Source of the DNA: Nereida sp. MMG025
GTDB taxonomy: Bacteria; Pseudomonadota; Alphaproteobacteria; Rhodobacterales; Rhodobacteraceae
Direction: 5' to 3'
Assembly (NCBI RefSeq): GCF_021654165.1
Contig: NZ_JAKFZN010000001.1
Location: 682,001-746,000, forward strand
Length of the DNA stretch: 64,000 nt
Below are positions 27,992-37,730 of this stretch, one piece after another. The translations under genes and the position numbers were made by a program. The notes beneath the pieces were generated by a model, which did not search any database, was not told the origin of the DNA, and saw nothing but the letters and a program-made list of their open reading frames with translations. Positions within the stretch are counted from its first letter, which is position 1. Each line of letters starts with the position of its first letter.

Positions 27992-30583
27992 TCAGGCGGC
28001 GGGTGTCATCGGCGGTTTGTTGCCACGAATCGCAATCTGCGCCGCGCTTAAGCGCGCGACGGGAACGCGGAAAGGCGAGCAGGACACGTAATCGAATCCC
28101 CTGTCCCGACAAAACTGGATCGCAAGTTCTGATGCACCATGTTCACCGCAGATGGCCAAGGTGATCCCTTCATGCGCCGCGCGGCCCCGTTCGGCACCGA
28201 TCTGCAAAAGCTCTCCCACCCCATCAAGATCAAGGAATTGGAAGGGATCCTCGTCATAGACGTGCTGACTGACGTAGGCCGACATAAAGCGCCCCGCATC
28301 ATCGCGGGACAGCCCATAGGTCATCTGGGTCAGGTCGTTGGTCCCAAAGGACAAGAACGCCGCGTGCTGCGCAATATCACCAGCACGCAAAGCAGCACGC
28401 GGGGTCTCAACCATAACGCCAAGACGGTAGTCAAAGGTCTGGCCAGAGCGCACGGCCACAGCGGCGGCCACCCCGTCCACTCGCGCTTTGACCAATTCGA
28501 CCTCGCGCTTGGCGCTGACAAGCGGGATCATGATTTCAGGCACGATCGTCACGCCCTTGGCCGCCGCCTTGGCTGTGGCCTCAAAAATCGCCTGTGCCTG
28601 CATTTCATAAATCTCGGGCACAGTGATGCCGAGGCGCACGCCGCGCATCCCAAGCATCGGGTTGAATTCTGACAACTCCTCAACACGGCGGGTTACGTCA
28701 GACATCGGCAGGTCCAGCGCTTCGGCCAGATCGCGCAGTCCTTCTCGGTCATTTGGCAAAATCTCGTGCAGCGGTGGGTCAAACAGGCGGATACACACGG
28801 GCATACCTGCCATGATTTCAAACAACTGCCCAAAGTCATCGCGCTGCATGGGCAACAACCGATCAAGTGCTGCGCGCCGATCTTCAGGCGTGTCGGCAAA
28901 GATCATCTCGCGCATGACCGTAAGCCTGTCCCCTACGAAAAACATATGTTCTGTGCGGCAAAGCCCGATGCCTTCGGCTGCGAAGTTACGAGCCGTTTGC
29001 GCATCAACAGGTGTGTCGGCATTGGCCCGCACACCGATATCACGTACCTCATCAGCCCATGACAAAAGTGTCTGAAACGCGCCGTCCAACGCCGCTTCGA
29101 TCAGTGGTGGTTCGCCGGCAAGCACCTGCCCTGACGATCCATCAATGGTGATGACATCGCCCGCGCGAAACGCGCGTCCATCCGAGGTTGTCAGGGTTTT
29201 CTTGCGCATGGAAATCGTGATGCCCGTTGCCCCCACGATGCATGGCAACCCAAGGCCACGGCCAATCACGGCGGCATGGCTGGTCATGCCGCCACGTTCT
29301 GTCAGCACACCTTTGGCAACATTCATGCCGCGAATGTCCTCGGGCGCTGTTTCACGGCGCACAAGAATGCAGGGTTCGTTCTGCGCGGCAAGGGCCTGGG
29401 CTTCGTTCGATGAAAAGGTGATTTGACCCGCCGCCGCACCAGGCGAGGCGGCAATGCCGGTTGCAACCACATCCCGCGTGGCCTTGTCGCTGACCTGACG
29501 GTGTAGCAACTCGCTCAACATATTAGGGGGCACACGCAAAAGCGCCTCTTCCTTGCTGATCACACCATCCTTGGCCAAATCAACCGCAACCTTCACAGAT
29601 GCGCGGCTGGATCTTTGGACGCGCAAGCCATCCAGAATAAAAAGCTGCCCGTTCTGAACGGTAAATTCATGCTCCATTTCCTCACGCAGGCGGCGGCGCG
29701 AGACGTCAAGATGCGCCAAAAGCTGCGCGTATATTTCGGGGTGGCGTTCTTCCAAACTGGGGCCGCGCGGGTCTTTTGTCAGATAGATCGCACGGTCTGC
29801 ATCCAGCGCATCGCGGCCTTGGCTTTGACCAAGATAGCGCCCGATAATCCGCCGCTCGCCTGATGTTGCATCGACACCCTGAATAACGCCCGACCCACAG
29901 ATGCCTTGACCGACGCCAAGGGTCATCTCCTGCACCACAAGGCCCAAGCCAGCATCCGCAGGCGCGCCTTTTGCCTGGCGCAACAATCGTGCGGTTGTGC
30001 CCTCCCACGCCCGCGCCATCGAGCGGAGAACCTCTCCCAATTGCTGCGCAGGCGCTTGCGGGAAGTCCTCGTCCATCTCATCGAAATAGGATGCCAGCGC
30101 ATCGGCAAGCGCGGCTTTGGGATAATCCGTGGCCTGCATAAATTCGTCAGGGTCCAGCCGCGCCACATGAACCGCGTAGGACTGAACAAAACGCAGATAC
30201 ATCAAGCTGCTGGCGTCGGGGCCAATCTCCTCGCTCAGTTGTAGATAGCGGGCATCGTTAATACCGATGTTCAGCACAGCGCCCGGGCCGCCCCAATCAG
30301 GGTCCTGGCTTGACGGACGCACGGACAGCAACGCGTTTTCGGGAAATTCCGCCAGAATGGCGCGCAAATCGGGCATTTCGCCATCCGCAATCCCTTTGAC
30401 GGCTTCAAACGGCAGCGCCACTGTTTTGGGGACAGGCATCTCCAGACGCACCAAACGCTGCAAACATTTGGCACGTCCCCCATGCGTATTGGCCGCCATT
30501 GGTGCGGAGGGCGTGATCACGGTGAAGTCTTTGATATTGCTATGGTGCTGCACTGCGGCGCTTCCTTGTGTTGCGCGCAGCAT
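27992..30583 (-). CDS. ppdK: Pyruvate phosphate dikinase family protein
   Basis: This 863-residue enzyme family interconverts pyruvate, ATP and Pi with PEP, AMP and PPi. The phosphohistidine His436 lies in GGMTSHAAVIGRGLG and the PEP/pyruvate-site Cys812 in ICGEHG, with FGTNDLTQMTYG also present. The N-terminal ATP-grasp part is divergent: where canonical PPDK has RSGARASMPGMMD this protein has RPSSQDPDWGGPG. It follows glyS by about 67 bases. A second start at 30616 adds 11 residues. It may be a PPDK paralogue with altered nucleotide chemistry. Confidence 0.82.
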   Translation of the reverse strand: MLRATQGSAAVQHHSNIKDFTVITPSAPMAANTHGGRAKCLQRLVRLEMPVPKTVALPFEAVKGIADGEMPDLRAILAEFPENALLSVRPSSQDPDWGGPGAVLNIGINDARYLQLSEEIGPDASSLMYLRFVQSYAVHVARLDPDEFMQATDYPKAALADALASYFDEMDEDFPQAPAQQLGEVLRSMARAWEGTTARLLRQAKGAPADAGLGLVVQEMTLGVGQGICGSGVIQGVDATSGERRIIGRYLGQSQGRDALDADRAIYLTKDPRGPSLEERHPEIYAQLLAHLDVSRRRLREEMEHEFTVQNGQLFILDGLRVQRSSRASVKVAVDLAKDGVISKEEALLRVPPNMLSELLHRQVSDKATRDVVATGIAASPGAAAGQITFSSNEAQALAAQNEPCILVRRETAPEDIRGMNVAKGVLTERGGMTSHAAVIGRGLGLPCIVGATGITISMRKKTLTTSDGRAFRAGDVITIDGSSGQVLAGEPPLIEAALDGAFQTLLSWADEVRDIGVRANADTPVDAQTARNFAAEGIGLCRTEHMFFVGDRLTVMREMIFADTPEDRRAALDRLLPMQRDDFGQLFEIMAGMPVCIRLFDPPLHEILPNDREGLRDLAEALDLPMSDVTRRVEELSEFNPMLGMRGVRLGITVPEIYEMQAQAIFEATAKAAAKGVTIVPEIMIPLVSAKREVELVKARVDGVAAAVAVRSGQTFDYRLGVMVETPRAALRAGDIAQHAAFLSFGTNDLTQMTYGLSRDDAGRFMSAYVSQHVYDEDPFQFLDLDGVGELLQIGAERGRAAHEGITLAICGEHGASELAIQFCRDRGFDYVSCSPFRVPVARLSAAQIAIRGNKPPMTPAA

Positions 30584-30650
30584 AGGATGTTTTCGATTCG
30601 TCACAAGGTGACACATAGGGCATGCGACACCTTGGGACGCGGCGTAAGCG

Positions 30651-32708
30651 CTAGCCTTCGATCTTGGTCAGATCAGCCACCGCCCCACAGGTTGCCCGAA
30701 TACGGTTTAGCAAATTCAGACGGTTTCGACGGATTATTTCGCTGTCCGCATTGATCTTAACATCCGTGAAAAACGCATCAATCGGACCGCGCAGCTTGGC
30801 CATCGCAGCCATCGCGGTGCCAAAATCCTGCGTCGCCATCGCAGGTTTGATCACTTCGTCAGCGCGATCAAGGGCTGCGAAAAGGGCTTTTTCACTGTCG
30901 CTTTCCGCGAATTTGACATCTGCGCCAAAAGAGTATTCGACACCATCTTTTTGCTCGGCCTGGCTCAGGATGTTGTTGGCGCGTTTGAACCCTTGGATCA
31001 GGTTTTCGCCATCGTCAGTGGCCAGTGTTTCTGCCAGCGCACGCGCCCGTTTGACCAGAAGGTTCAGATCATCATTGCCCTCCATCGCAATGCACGCGTC
31101 GATGATGTCATGGCGAATGCCCTGATCGCGCAGGTAGGTTTTGAGACGGTCATGGAAGAAGGACAGCAGGTTTGCAGCGTCAGCGCGTCCATCGGCGGAT
31201 GCAAAAACATCGGTCAGCGAAACCGTCAGATTGTTTTCGAGGATCAGCCTGATAACCCCCAAAGCCGCGCGGCGCAGCGCAAACGGATCTTTGGAGCCTG
31301 TCGGCTTCTCATCAATCGCCCAAAACCCCGTGAGCGTGTCCAGCTTATCGGCCAGCGCCACCGTCACAGACACAGGTGCATTGGGCACATCGTCGCTTGG
31401 GCCGAGGGGCGAGTAATGCTCTTGGCAGGCTGCGGCGATGGCGGATGAAAGACCGGCTTGTTCACTGTAATAACGGCCCATAAGCCCTTGAAGTTCGGGG
31501 AATTCATAGACCATTTCGGACGACAAATCAGCTTTGGCAACGCGGGCGGCGTGGACGGCTTCTTCGGCATCCGCCCCTGTCACGGGTGCGAGTTCGCGGG
31601 CCAATGCCTCGATGCGTGTGATGCGATCGGCTTGCGACCCAAGCTTGTTGTGGAACGTCACATTCGACAGCGCGTCGGTCCAAGCCGTCATGCCTGCTTT
31701 GGCCTCGCGAAGATCGTTCTCCCAAAAGAATTTGGCATCGGCCAGACGTGCAGACAGAACCTTTTGGTTCCCTGCCAGAATGGTTGCGCCATTGTCCGCA
31801 GTTTCGACATTTGCCACAGTCACAAATCGAACAATTTGTCCCGATTTCGCATCCCTGACGCTAAAAAACTTTTGATGTTCCTTCATTGAGGTTTGCAACA
31901 CCTCAGCAGGAAGGCTCAGGAATTCTGCGTCAATGGTGCCCATCAAAACAACGGGCCATTCGACCAAACCCGATACTTCTGCCAGCAGACCTTTGTCCTC
32001 GACAACTTCAAGACCATTGGCGAAGGCTTGGGAGGTGGCCTCTGACCAGATGGCATCGGCACGCTCTTCGGCGTTCAAAACCACCTTTGCGCGCTTTAGC
32101 TTTGCCTCGTAATCCTCGAAAGACGTTACAGAAAATTCGTCAGGGGCATGAAAACGGTGGCCGCGCGTGTGGTTCGTTGTTTCGAACCCTTCGATGGTGG
32201 CAGGCACAACCTCTGCGCCCTCTTCGGTGGTGAGGATGCACAGGATCGAATGAAGCGGGCGGACCCATTTCAGACTGCCGTTGCCCCACCGCATCGACTT
32301 GGGCCAAGGGAAGTTACGGACCGTTTGGTCAAGAACGTCCGCAATGATGTCAGCTGCCTTGCGTCCGTCTTTGCGGATCACTGCGAAATAGGCCTGTTTC
32401 TTGCCTGCGTCGCGCACCTCCAGATCATCTTTGCTCAGCCCTGTCGCGCGCAAAAATCCTTGCAGCGCTTTTTCGGGTGCATCCGTGGCCGGGCCCTTGC
32501 GTTCCTCAACCGTTGCTTTGCTTTGCGCGGTCAGGTCAGACACCGCGAGTGTCAAGCGGCGCGGCGTGTGAAAGGCGCGCGCGCCAGCATAGGTCAGGCC
32601 CGCTTCGACCAGCCCGTTTGTGACCAGCTTTTGAAGATCGGCCGCAGCACGCGCTTGCATACGAGCGGGAATTTCTTCGGAGAAAAGTTCAATCAGAAGA
32701 TCAGGCAT
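30651..32708 (-). CDS. glyS: Glycyl-tRNA synthetase beta subunit
   Basis: This 685-residue beta subunit of the alpha2beta2 glycyl-tRNA synthetase binds tRNA-Gly. It starts with the typical LLIELFSEEIPARMQ and has SMRWGNGSLKWVRPLHSI and KLDTLTGFWAI. The C-terminal anticodon-binding region is complete. It overlaps the DUF6446 gene by one base (TAATG), and glyQ lies beyond that. Confidence 0.96.
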   Translation of the reverse strand: MPDLLIELFSEEIPARMQARAAADLQKLVTNGLVEAGLTYAGARAFHTPRRLTLAVSDLTAQSKATVEERKGPATDAPEKALQGFLRATGLSKDDLEVRDAGKKQAYFAVIRKDGRKAADIIADVLDQTVRNFPWPKSMRWGNGSLKWVRPLHSILCILTTEEGAEVVPATIEGFETTNHTRGHRFHAPDEFSVTSFEDYEAKLKRAKVVLNAEERADAIWSEATSQAFANGLEVVEDKGLLAEVSGLVEWPVVLMGTIDAEFLSLPAEVLQTSMKEHQKFFSVRDAKSGQIVRFVTVANVETADNGATILAGNQKVLSARLADAKFFWENDLREAKAGMTAWTDALSNVTFHNKLGSQADRITRIEALARELAPVTGADAEEAVHAARVAKADLSSEMVYEFPELQGLMGRYYSEQAGLSSAIAAACQEHYSPLGPSDDVPNAPVSVTVALADKLDTLTGFWAIDEKPTGSKDPFALRRAALGVIRLILENNLTVSLTDVFASADGRADAANLLSFFHDRLKTYLRDQGIRHDIIDACIAMEGNDDLNLLVKRARALAETLATDDGENLIQGFKRANNILSQAEQKDGVEYSFGADVKFAESDSEKALFAALDRADEVIKPAMATQDFGTAMAAMAKLRGPIDAFFTDVKINADSEIIRRNRLNLLNRIRATCGAVADLTKIEG

Positions 32709-33238
32709 TATTGCAGACTTTCGGGTGCAGGGGGGCAGTTTTCAGGCGGGCGGCGACCATCAAAGACCACTTCGCCGCAAGCGTTGATCTGATGCCACGC
32801 ATAGCCGCGCCCGTCTGGAAAAATCGCGACAATTCGGTCGATCCCATAGGTGATATTTTCGGTCCCCATATAGGCAAACGCCTGCCCGTCTTCGAGCGCC
32901 GCGCCAATGGCTTCGGCATCAAAACAGTCGAACCAGCTTGGGGCCGTGCGCGGCTCGGCGTTTTCTATGCTGACGTAGGTTTCGGTCAGTAGGGCATCGG
33001 ACAGTGGCGTTGTGAAACACGCGCGGTACCGTAGCGGCGAGCTGTTGGCATCGATCCCCTGGAAGTTATCAAAGGGGATCGGCTCGGGGGCTTGGGTCGC
33101 ATAGGTCGTCAAGCGCACGTCTTCGGCGTCGCTGCTGACTTCGTCGTAGAAGGCGTAGACCTGCAAATAATAAAGGGCGATACCAGCGGCGAGTGCAGAC
33201 ACGACAATGCCTCCGATTGCGATTTTTGCGGGGTTCAT
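32708..33238 (-). CDS. DUF6446-type membrane-anchored protein
   Basis: This 176-residue protein has one N-terminal membrane helix (about 5-25, [19 protein letters not shown]) and a periplasmic domain with three cysteines ([26 protein letters not shown]). It matches a family of unknown function found between glyQ and glyS in Rhodobacteraceae. It overlaps glyQ by four bases (ATGA) and glyS by one (TAATG), so all three are translated together. Why a periplasmic protein sits inside a tRNA-synthetase operon is not known. Confidence 0.72.
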   Translation of the reverse strand: MNPAKIAIGGIVVSALAAGIALYYLQVYAFYDEVSSDAEDVRLTTYATQAPEPIPFDNFQGIDANSSPLRYRACFTTPLSDALLTETYVSIENAEPRTAPSWFDCFDAEAIGAALEDGQAFAYMGTENITYGIDRIVAIFPDGRGYAWHQINACGEVVFDGRRPPENCPPAPESLQ

Positions 33239-34164
33239 GCGGCGTGCCCACCTGCTTCGGTTTGCACAAAAGCATCGGCGCATTTTTTGGCTAGTGCCCG
33301 CACGCGCCCGATATAGGCTTGGCGTTCGGTTACAGAAATCACGCCGCGCGCGTCCAGCAGGTTAAACAGATGGCTGGCCTTGATACATTGGTCATAAGCG
33401 GGATGCGCCATGATGATGCGTTTGCCTGTTTTTGGATCCATATGATCTTGGGACAGGATGCTTTCGCACTCGGCCTCCGCATCTTCAAAGTGTTTGAGCA
33501 GCATATCGGTATTGGCCACATCAAAGTTCCAACGCGCATATTCTTCTTCGGTCTGCTTGAAAATATCGCGGTATGTCAGCGGGATCGGTGCAGACGGATC
33601 ATTGAAGGGCATATCCATCACGTGATCGATGCCAAGCACATACATCGCCAGACGTTCCAAGCCGTAGGTCAACTCGCCCGATACAGGAGCGCAATCGTGG
33701 CCACCGACCTGCTGGAAATAGGTAAACTGCGACACTTCCATTCCGTCGCACCAGACCTCCCAACCCAGACCCCAAGCGCCAAGCGTTGGGCTTTCCCAGT
33801 CGTCTTCCACAAAGCGGATGTCATGCAGCGCCATATCGATACCTATGGCGGCCAGACTGCCCAGATACAGCTCTTGCAGATCGGGCGGCGACGGTTTGAT
33901 CAGCACTTGATACTGGTAATAGTGTTGCAAACGGTTGGGGTTTTCACCGTAGCGGCCATCGGTCGGACGGCGTGATGGTTGCACATAGGCCGCCGCCCAC
34001 GGCGTGCTGCCAAGCGCACGCAGGGTTGTGGCAGGGTGAAACGTGCCAGCGCCCACTTCCATGTCATAGGGCTGCAAAATCGCACAGCCCTTGGAGGCCC
34101 AATAGGACTGCAAGCGCAGGATGATCTCTTGGAAGCTGCGGGGCGTATCGGTTTGCGTGCTCAT
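33235..34164 (-). CDS. glyQ: Glycyl-tRNA synthetase alpha subunit
   Basis: This 309-residue catalytic alpha subunit activates glycine with ATP. The hallmark [23 protein letters not shown] is at residues about 25-48, with [19 protein letters not shown] and [24 protein letters not shown] following. The ATG at 34164 (MSTQTD) gives the family N-terminus. The gene heads the glyQ-DUF6446-glyS-PPDK cluster. Confidence 0.96.
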   Translation of the reverse strand: MSTQTDTPRSFQEIILRLQSYWASKGCAILQPYDMEVGAGTFHPATTLRALGSTPWAAAYVQPSRRPTDGRYGENPNRLQHYYQYQVLIKPSPPDLQELYLGSLAAIGIDMALHDIRFVEDDWESPTLGAWGLGWEVWCDGMEVSQFTYFQQVGGHDCAPVSGELTYGLERLAMYVLGIDHVMDMPFNDPSAPIPLTYRDIFKQTEEEYARWNFDVANTDMLLKHFEDAEAECESILSQDHMDPKTGKRIIMAHPAYDQCIKASHLFNLLDARGVISVTERQAYIGRVRALAKKCADAFVQTEAGGHAA

Positions 34165-34321
34165 GAAACGGGCCTCAATGCGGTTTGAGCGACCTTTAAG
34201 CCGTGGCGCAAAGCGGGTCAACCAAAGCTGCTTTTCGCATCAGGATGCAGCTGCAGCACCTTGCAGCCAAAGGCGGAACGGTGCATTGTCGCGCCAAATT
34301 GGTTGGGGTGATTTCGAGACA

Positions 34322-36121
34322 ATGGAAAAGACGATGCGTCAGTTGATTTGTGCCATATTTATCTGGTTTGGCGTCGCATTTGCGCCTCTTACCACGGCGA
34401 CACCGGCACAGGCCCAGGCCCAGGAAACCGTTTGGCTGCAAATCGAAGCGCAGCCATCGCTGACACAGGCGCAAGACCGGATCCGGGATTACGCGCAGGA
34501 TTTCACCAATATTGCAGGGTTTGATCTGGGGTCGGGGTGGTACGGGATTGTCTTGGGCCCCTACGACGCCAGCGAGGCCCGCACGGTCTTGCGCCAGTTG
34601 CGCCGTGATCGCCGTATCCCAAGCGACAGTTTTGTGCAGTTTCCCAACCGTTTGCGCAGCCAATTCTGGCCCGTCGGCGCGGCCTTGCCCCCTGCTCCTG
34701 TAGAAGATGCGCAAACCGACGTGCCGCAAACGGCACAGGCGCAGCCAGAACCTGAGCCGGAGCCAGAAGAACCCGCCGCGCCTGTCTACGTCCCCGACGA
34801 AACCCGCGCAGAGGCGTTACGCTCGGAACAACAAATGAGTGTTGAACAAAAGAAAGACCTTCAGCGCGCGCTGGCATGGGCCGGAAAATATGAAGCCGCA
34901 ATTGATGGCGTTTATGGCCGTGGCACGCGCGGGGCGATGGCCGCCTGGCAAACGCGCAAGGGCTACCCCGATACGGGCATTTTAACGAGCGCCCAACGCG
35001 CCGAGGCGCTGGCAGACTGGAACGCTGTCTTTGAAGGTTTGGGCTTTGCTGTCTTGCGCGAACCCGATGCAGGGCTGGAAATGGACCTGCCCCTTTCGAT
35101 TGTGACCTTTGACCGCTACACCCCGCCGTTTGTGCGGTTTGAGCCGACGGGCGCGATTGAACAGGCCCGCGTGCTGATGATCAGCCAAGCGGGTGGGCGT
35201 GATGCGTTGGCGGGGCTTTATGACATTCTGCAAACGCTTGAGGTTGTGCCCCTTGAAGGGCCGCGCAGCCTCCGTGGGGACCGCTTTGAAATCGAGGGGC
35301 GTAGCGCGGATTTTGTCAGCTACACCTTTGCGCAGACCCGCAATGACGAGATCAAAGGCTACATGCTGTTGTGGCCCAACGGCGATGAAGACCGCCGCGC
35401 CCGCGTGCTTGAGCGCATGCAAGCAGGCTTTACCCCTATTCCCGGCACGCTTGATCCATCCGCAGGCGACCCGTCTGAACAGGCCGTGGATTTGTTGTCC
35501 GGTCTTGAACTGCGCAAACCCAAACGCAGCAGATCAGGATTTTTTGTGGATGGCGCGGGCACTGTCGTCACCCATGCAGAGACCGTGGCGCAATGTACGC
35601 GCTTGACGATTGACGGCTTGCATGATGCCGAAGTTCTGAACCTTGATCTGGATGCGGGCATTGCGGTGCTGCGCCCCAAAGACACATTGGCCCCCGACAG
35701 CTTTGCCCGCTTCGCGGTTGAGCCTGCTCAACTGGGCAGCGAAATTGCGGTCGCAGGCTATCCCTATGGCGGTGTTTTGCGCGCGCCGACGCTGACGTTT
35801 GGCAGGCTTGCGGATTTACGGGGCTTGCAAGGCGAAGAAGAGTTGGACCGTCTGGATCTGACCAGCGCCGAAGGCGATGTCGGAGGCCCCGTTGTGGGGC
35901 GTGACGGGGCTGTGCTTGGCATGTTGATCCCACCGCCTGTCATCGGGGCACAGGCCTTCCCGCCCGAAGTGCAATTCACGCTGGACAGCGCCAGCCTGCA
36001 GACCGCATTGGACAAGGCTGGTGTAACAACCCAGACCCAACCCTCTGGCACGCGCATCTTGGCCGAAGACCTCACGCTGCGGACACGCGCATTTACTGTG
36101 CTGGTTCAGTGTTGGGACTAA
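34322..36121 (+). CDS. SPOR/peptidoglycan-binding protein with degenerate trypsin-fold domain
   Basis: This exported 599-residue protein has a signal peptide (to about residue 33, ATPAQAQ), a SPOR-like domain (about 37-115), a PG_binding_1 domain (about 178-235, DGVYGRGTRGAM) and a C-terminal trypsin-fold domain (about 400-570). The usual triad is not seen: the TNAHVV histidine position reads THAETV (Glu420), the Asp-Ile-Ala-Leu position reads AGIAVL (Gly446), and GDSGGP reads GDVGGP (Val520). It probably binds peptidoglycan without cleaving peptides. It is convergent with the next gene, overlapping by four bases. Confidence 0.75.
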   Translation: MEKTMRQLICAIFIWFGVAFAPLTTATPAQAQAQETVWLQIEAQPSLTQAQDRIRDYAQDFTNIAGFDLGSGWYGIVLGPYDASEARTVLRQLRRDRRIPSDSFVQFPNRLRSQFWPVGAALPPAPVEDAQTDVPQTAQAQPEPEPEPEEPAAPVYVPDETRAEALRSEQQMSVEQKKDLQRALAWAGKYEAAIDGVYGRGTRGAMAAWQTRKGYPDTGILTSAQRAEALADWNAVFEGLGFAVLREPDAGLEMDLPLSIVTFDRYTPPFVRFEPTGAIEQARVLMISQAGGRDALAGLYDILQTLEVVPLEGPRSLRGDRFEIEGRSADFVSYTFAQTRNDEIKGYMLLWPNGDEDRRARVLERMQAGFTPIPGTLDPSAGDPSEQAVDLLSGLELRKPKRSRSGFFVDGAGTVVTHAETVAQCTRLTIDGLHDAEVLNLDLDAGIAVLRPKDTLAPDSFARFAVEPAQLGSEIAVAGYPYGGVLRAPTLTFGRLADLRGLQGEEELDRLDLTSAEGDVGGPVVGRDGAVLGMLIPPPVIGAQAFPPEVQFTLDSASLQTALDKAGVTTQTQPSGTRILAEDLTLRTRAFTVLVQCWD

Positions 36122-37728
36122 TCGTCTAGGATGGCTGGCGTCACGTGGATCAACGTGGGTTTGTCGGCCTCGAAGGCCGTTTGAACTGCATCCACTAAAG
36201 CCAAAAGCGATGTGGGTTTGGCTGCGTTTGCACCATACGCCTGTGCCAATTTGCAAAAATCGGGGTTATGCGCCTGCACGGCATGCGGGGCGATTTGCGC
36301 CCGGGTCATGCTGTCTTCGATCTCTTGCAGCTTGTCATTGTCCCAAAGGATGATCGGCAGGTTCAGGCCAAGTTCAACGGCTGTTCCCAGTTCTTGCACT
36401 GTGTATTGAAACCCGTAGTCACCGATGATCGTCAAGGTGGGTTTGCCCCCACGCGCCACAGAACCGCCGATTGCGGCAGGTGTGGCATAGCCAAGTGTGC
36501 CAAAACCCGTGGGGTGATGCCAGTGACCTGACTGCTCCATGTCCCACACCTCTTTGGCGACATAGGCAAATTGGGTCATATCGGAATAAATCATCGTATC
36601 TTTGGGCACAGCTGCCCGTAGCGCATCGCAGATCGGCACAATGCCACTGCGTTCCGCATCCACCTCGCTGCGCCACCGTTGCCGCGTTTGAGCGATCTCG
36701 CCCGCGGCCCATTTGGGCGGCGTTATCTGTGGCAGGGCAGCACCAAGCGCCATCACCACCTGCGTGGCATCGGCCTGCAGCTGTGTTGTTGTGCCTATTT
36801 TTTGCGCAAGCACCCCGGGATCAATATCCACGCGCACAAGCGGGCAATCATGGCCCAAATCGGGGCGCCATAAATCGCACTCCGAAAGCTCTGATCCAAA
36901 CACCACAACAAGATCGGCTTTGGCAAAAACCTCTGCGCTGCTTGGTCGGGCCAGATATGCGCCAAATGCCATAGGATCATCACAAGCCAACAGCCCGCGA
37001 CCGGCGTAAGTGGTGAAGGCAGCCGCACCGCTGCGTCGCAAAAGCGCGCGCACAGGGTCTTCAAGGCGAATACCGTTTTTCGCAGGAATACAGCCCCCAC
37101 CAAAAACGAACAGCGGCTTGGCGGCTGCTTTGATTTGGTTGGCAAGGTCATGGATCACACTATCGCGCACCGTATGCACGCTGTGCGCTACATGCGCATT
37201 CGGGGCTGGTGGTGACGGCGCATCAGCCTGCAAAACCGAGATCGGCACCGTGATATGTTTGGGCCGCGCGCGTCCTGCTTCAAACTCGGCGAATGCGCGG
37301 TCAATCAATGCGTAGGCGGCATCCGCATGTCTTGCTGTAACCGACCAGTCACAAACCGTGCTGGCCGCACCTTCCTGATCCTTCATCTGGTGCAACTGAC
37401 CTTTGGTTGCTGCGGTTTCGTCCAAGCAACTGGAGATCACCAGCATCGGAACGCTATCTGAATAGGCCTGCCCCATCGGGGTCATGATGTTGCACAGACC
37501 CGGCCCCGTAATGACATAGGCAACCCCGACCCGGCCTGTTGCCCGCGCATACCCATCGGCCATAAAACCCGCGCCTTGCTCATGACGGGCCAAAACATGC
37601 GTTATGCCTGCTTCGTTAATCCCGCGATACATTTCCTGATTATGCACACCGGGAATTCCGAAAATCGTATCGACCCCGCGCGCGGCCAGCATATGTGAAA
37701 TTTGCGCACCAAGCGGACGTTTGGCCAT
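36118..37728 (-). CDS. ThDP-dependent decarboxylase, AruI-like (probable 5-guanidino-2-oxopentanoate decarboxylase)
   Basis: This 536-residue thiamine-diphosphate enzyme belongs to the acetolactate synthase-like superfamily. Catalytic Glu50 is in ARHEQGAGFMADGYARATGR, and the ThDP/Mg motif begins GDYGFQ and ends with LWDN. The FGIPGVHNQEMYRG start and the GDYGFQ variant (GDG in most relatives) match enzymes annotated as 5-guanidino-2-oxopentanoate decarboxylase of the arginine transaminase pathway. No other aru gene is near. The start follows the trkH stop codon by two bases. Confidence 0.72.
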   Translation of the reverse strand: MAKRPLGAQISHMLAARGVDTIFGIPGVHNQEMYRGINEAGITHVLARHEQGAGFMADGYARATGRVGVAYVITGPGLCNIMTPMGQAYSDSVPMLVISSCLDETAATKGQLHQMKDQEGAASTVCDWSVTARHADAAYALIDRAFAEFEAGRARPKHITVPISVLQADAPSPPAPNAHVAHSVHTVRDSVIHDLANQIKAAAKPLFVFGGGCIPAKNGIRLEDPVRALLRRSGAAAFTTYAGRGLLACDDPMAFGAYLARPSSAEVFAKADLVVVFGSELSECDLWRPDLGHDCPLVRVDIDPGVLAQKIGTTTQLQADATQVVMALGAALPQITPPKWAAGEIAQTRQRWRSEVDAERSGIVPICDALRAAVPKDTMIYSDMTQFAYVAKEVWDMEQSGHWHHPTGFGTLGYATPAAIGGSVARGGKPTLTIIGDYGFQYTVQELGTAVELGLNLPIILWDNDKLQEIEDSMTRAQIAPHAVQAHNPDFCKLAQAYGANAAKPTSLLALVDAVQTAFEADKPTLIHVTPAILDD

Positions 37729-37730
37729 GC

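Noticed and set aside
27840-28112. N-terminal extension of the SleB-type hydrolase
   Set aside because: It would overlap PPDK and bury the signal peptide; the ATG at 27839 starts exactly at the signal sequence.
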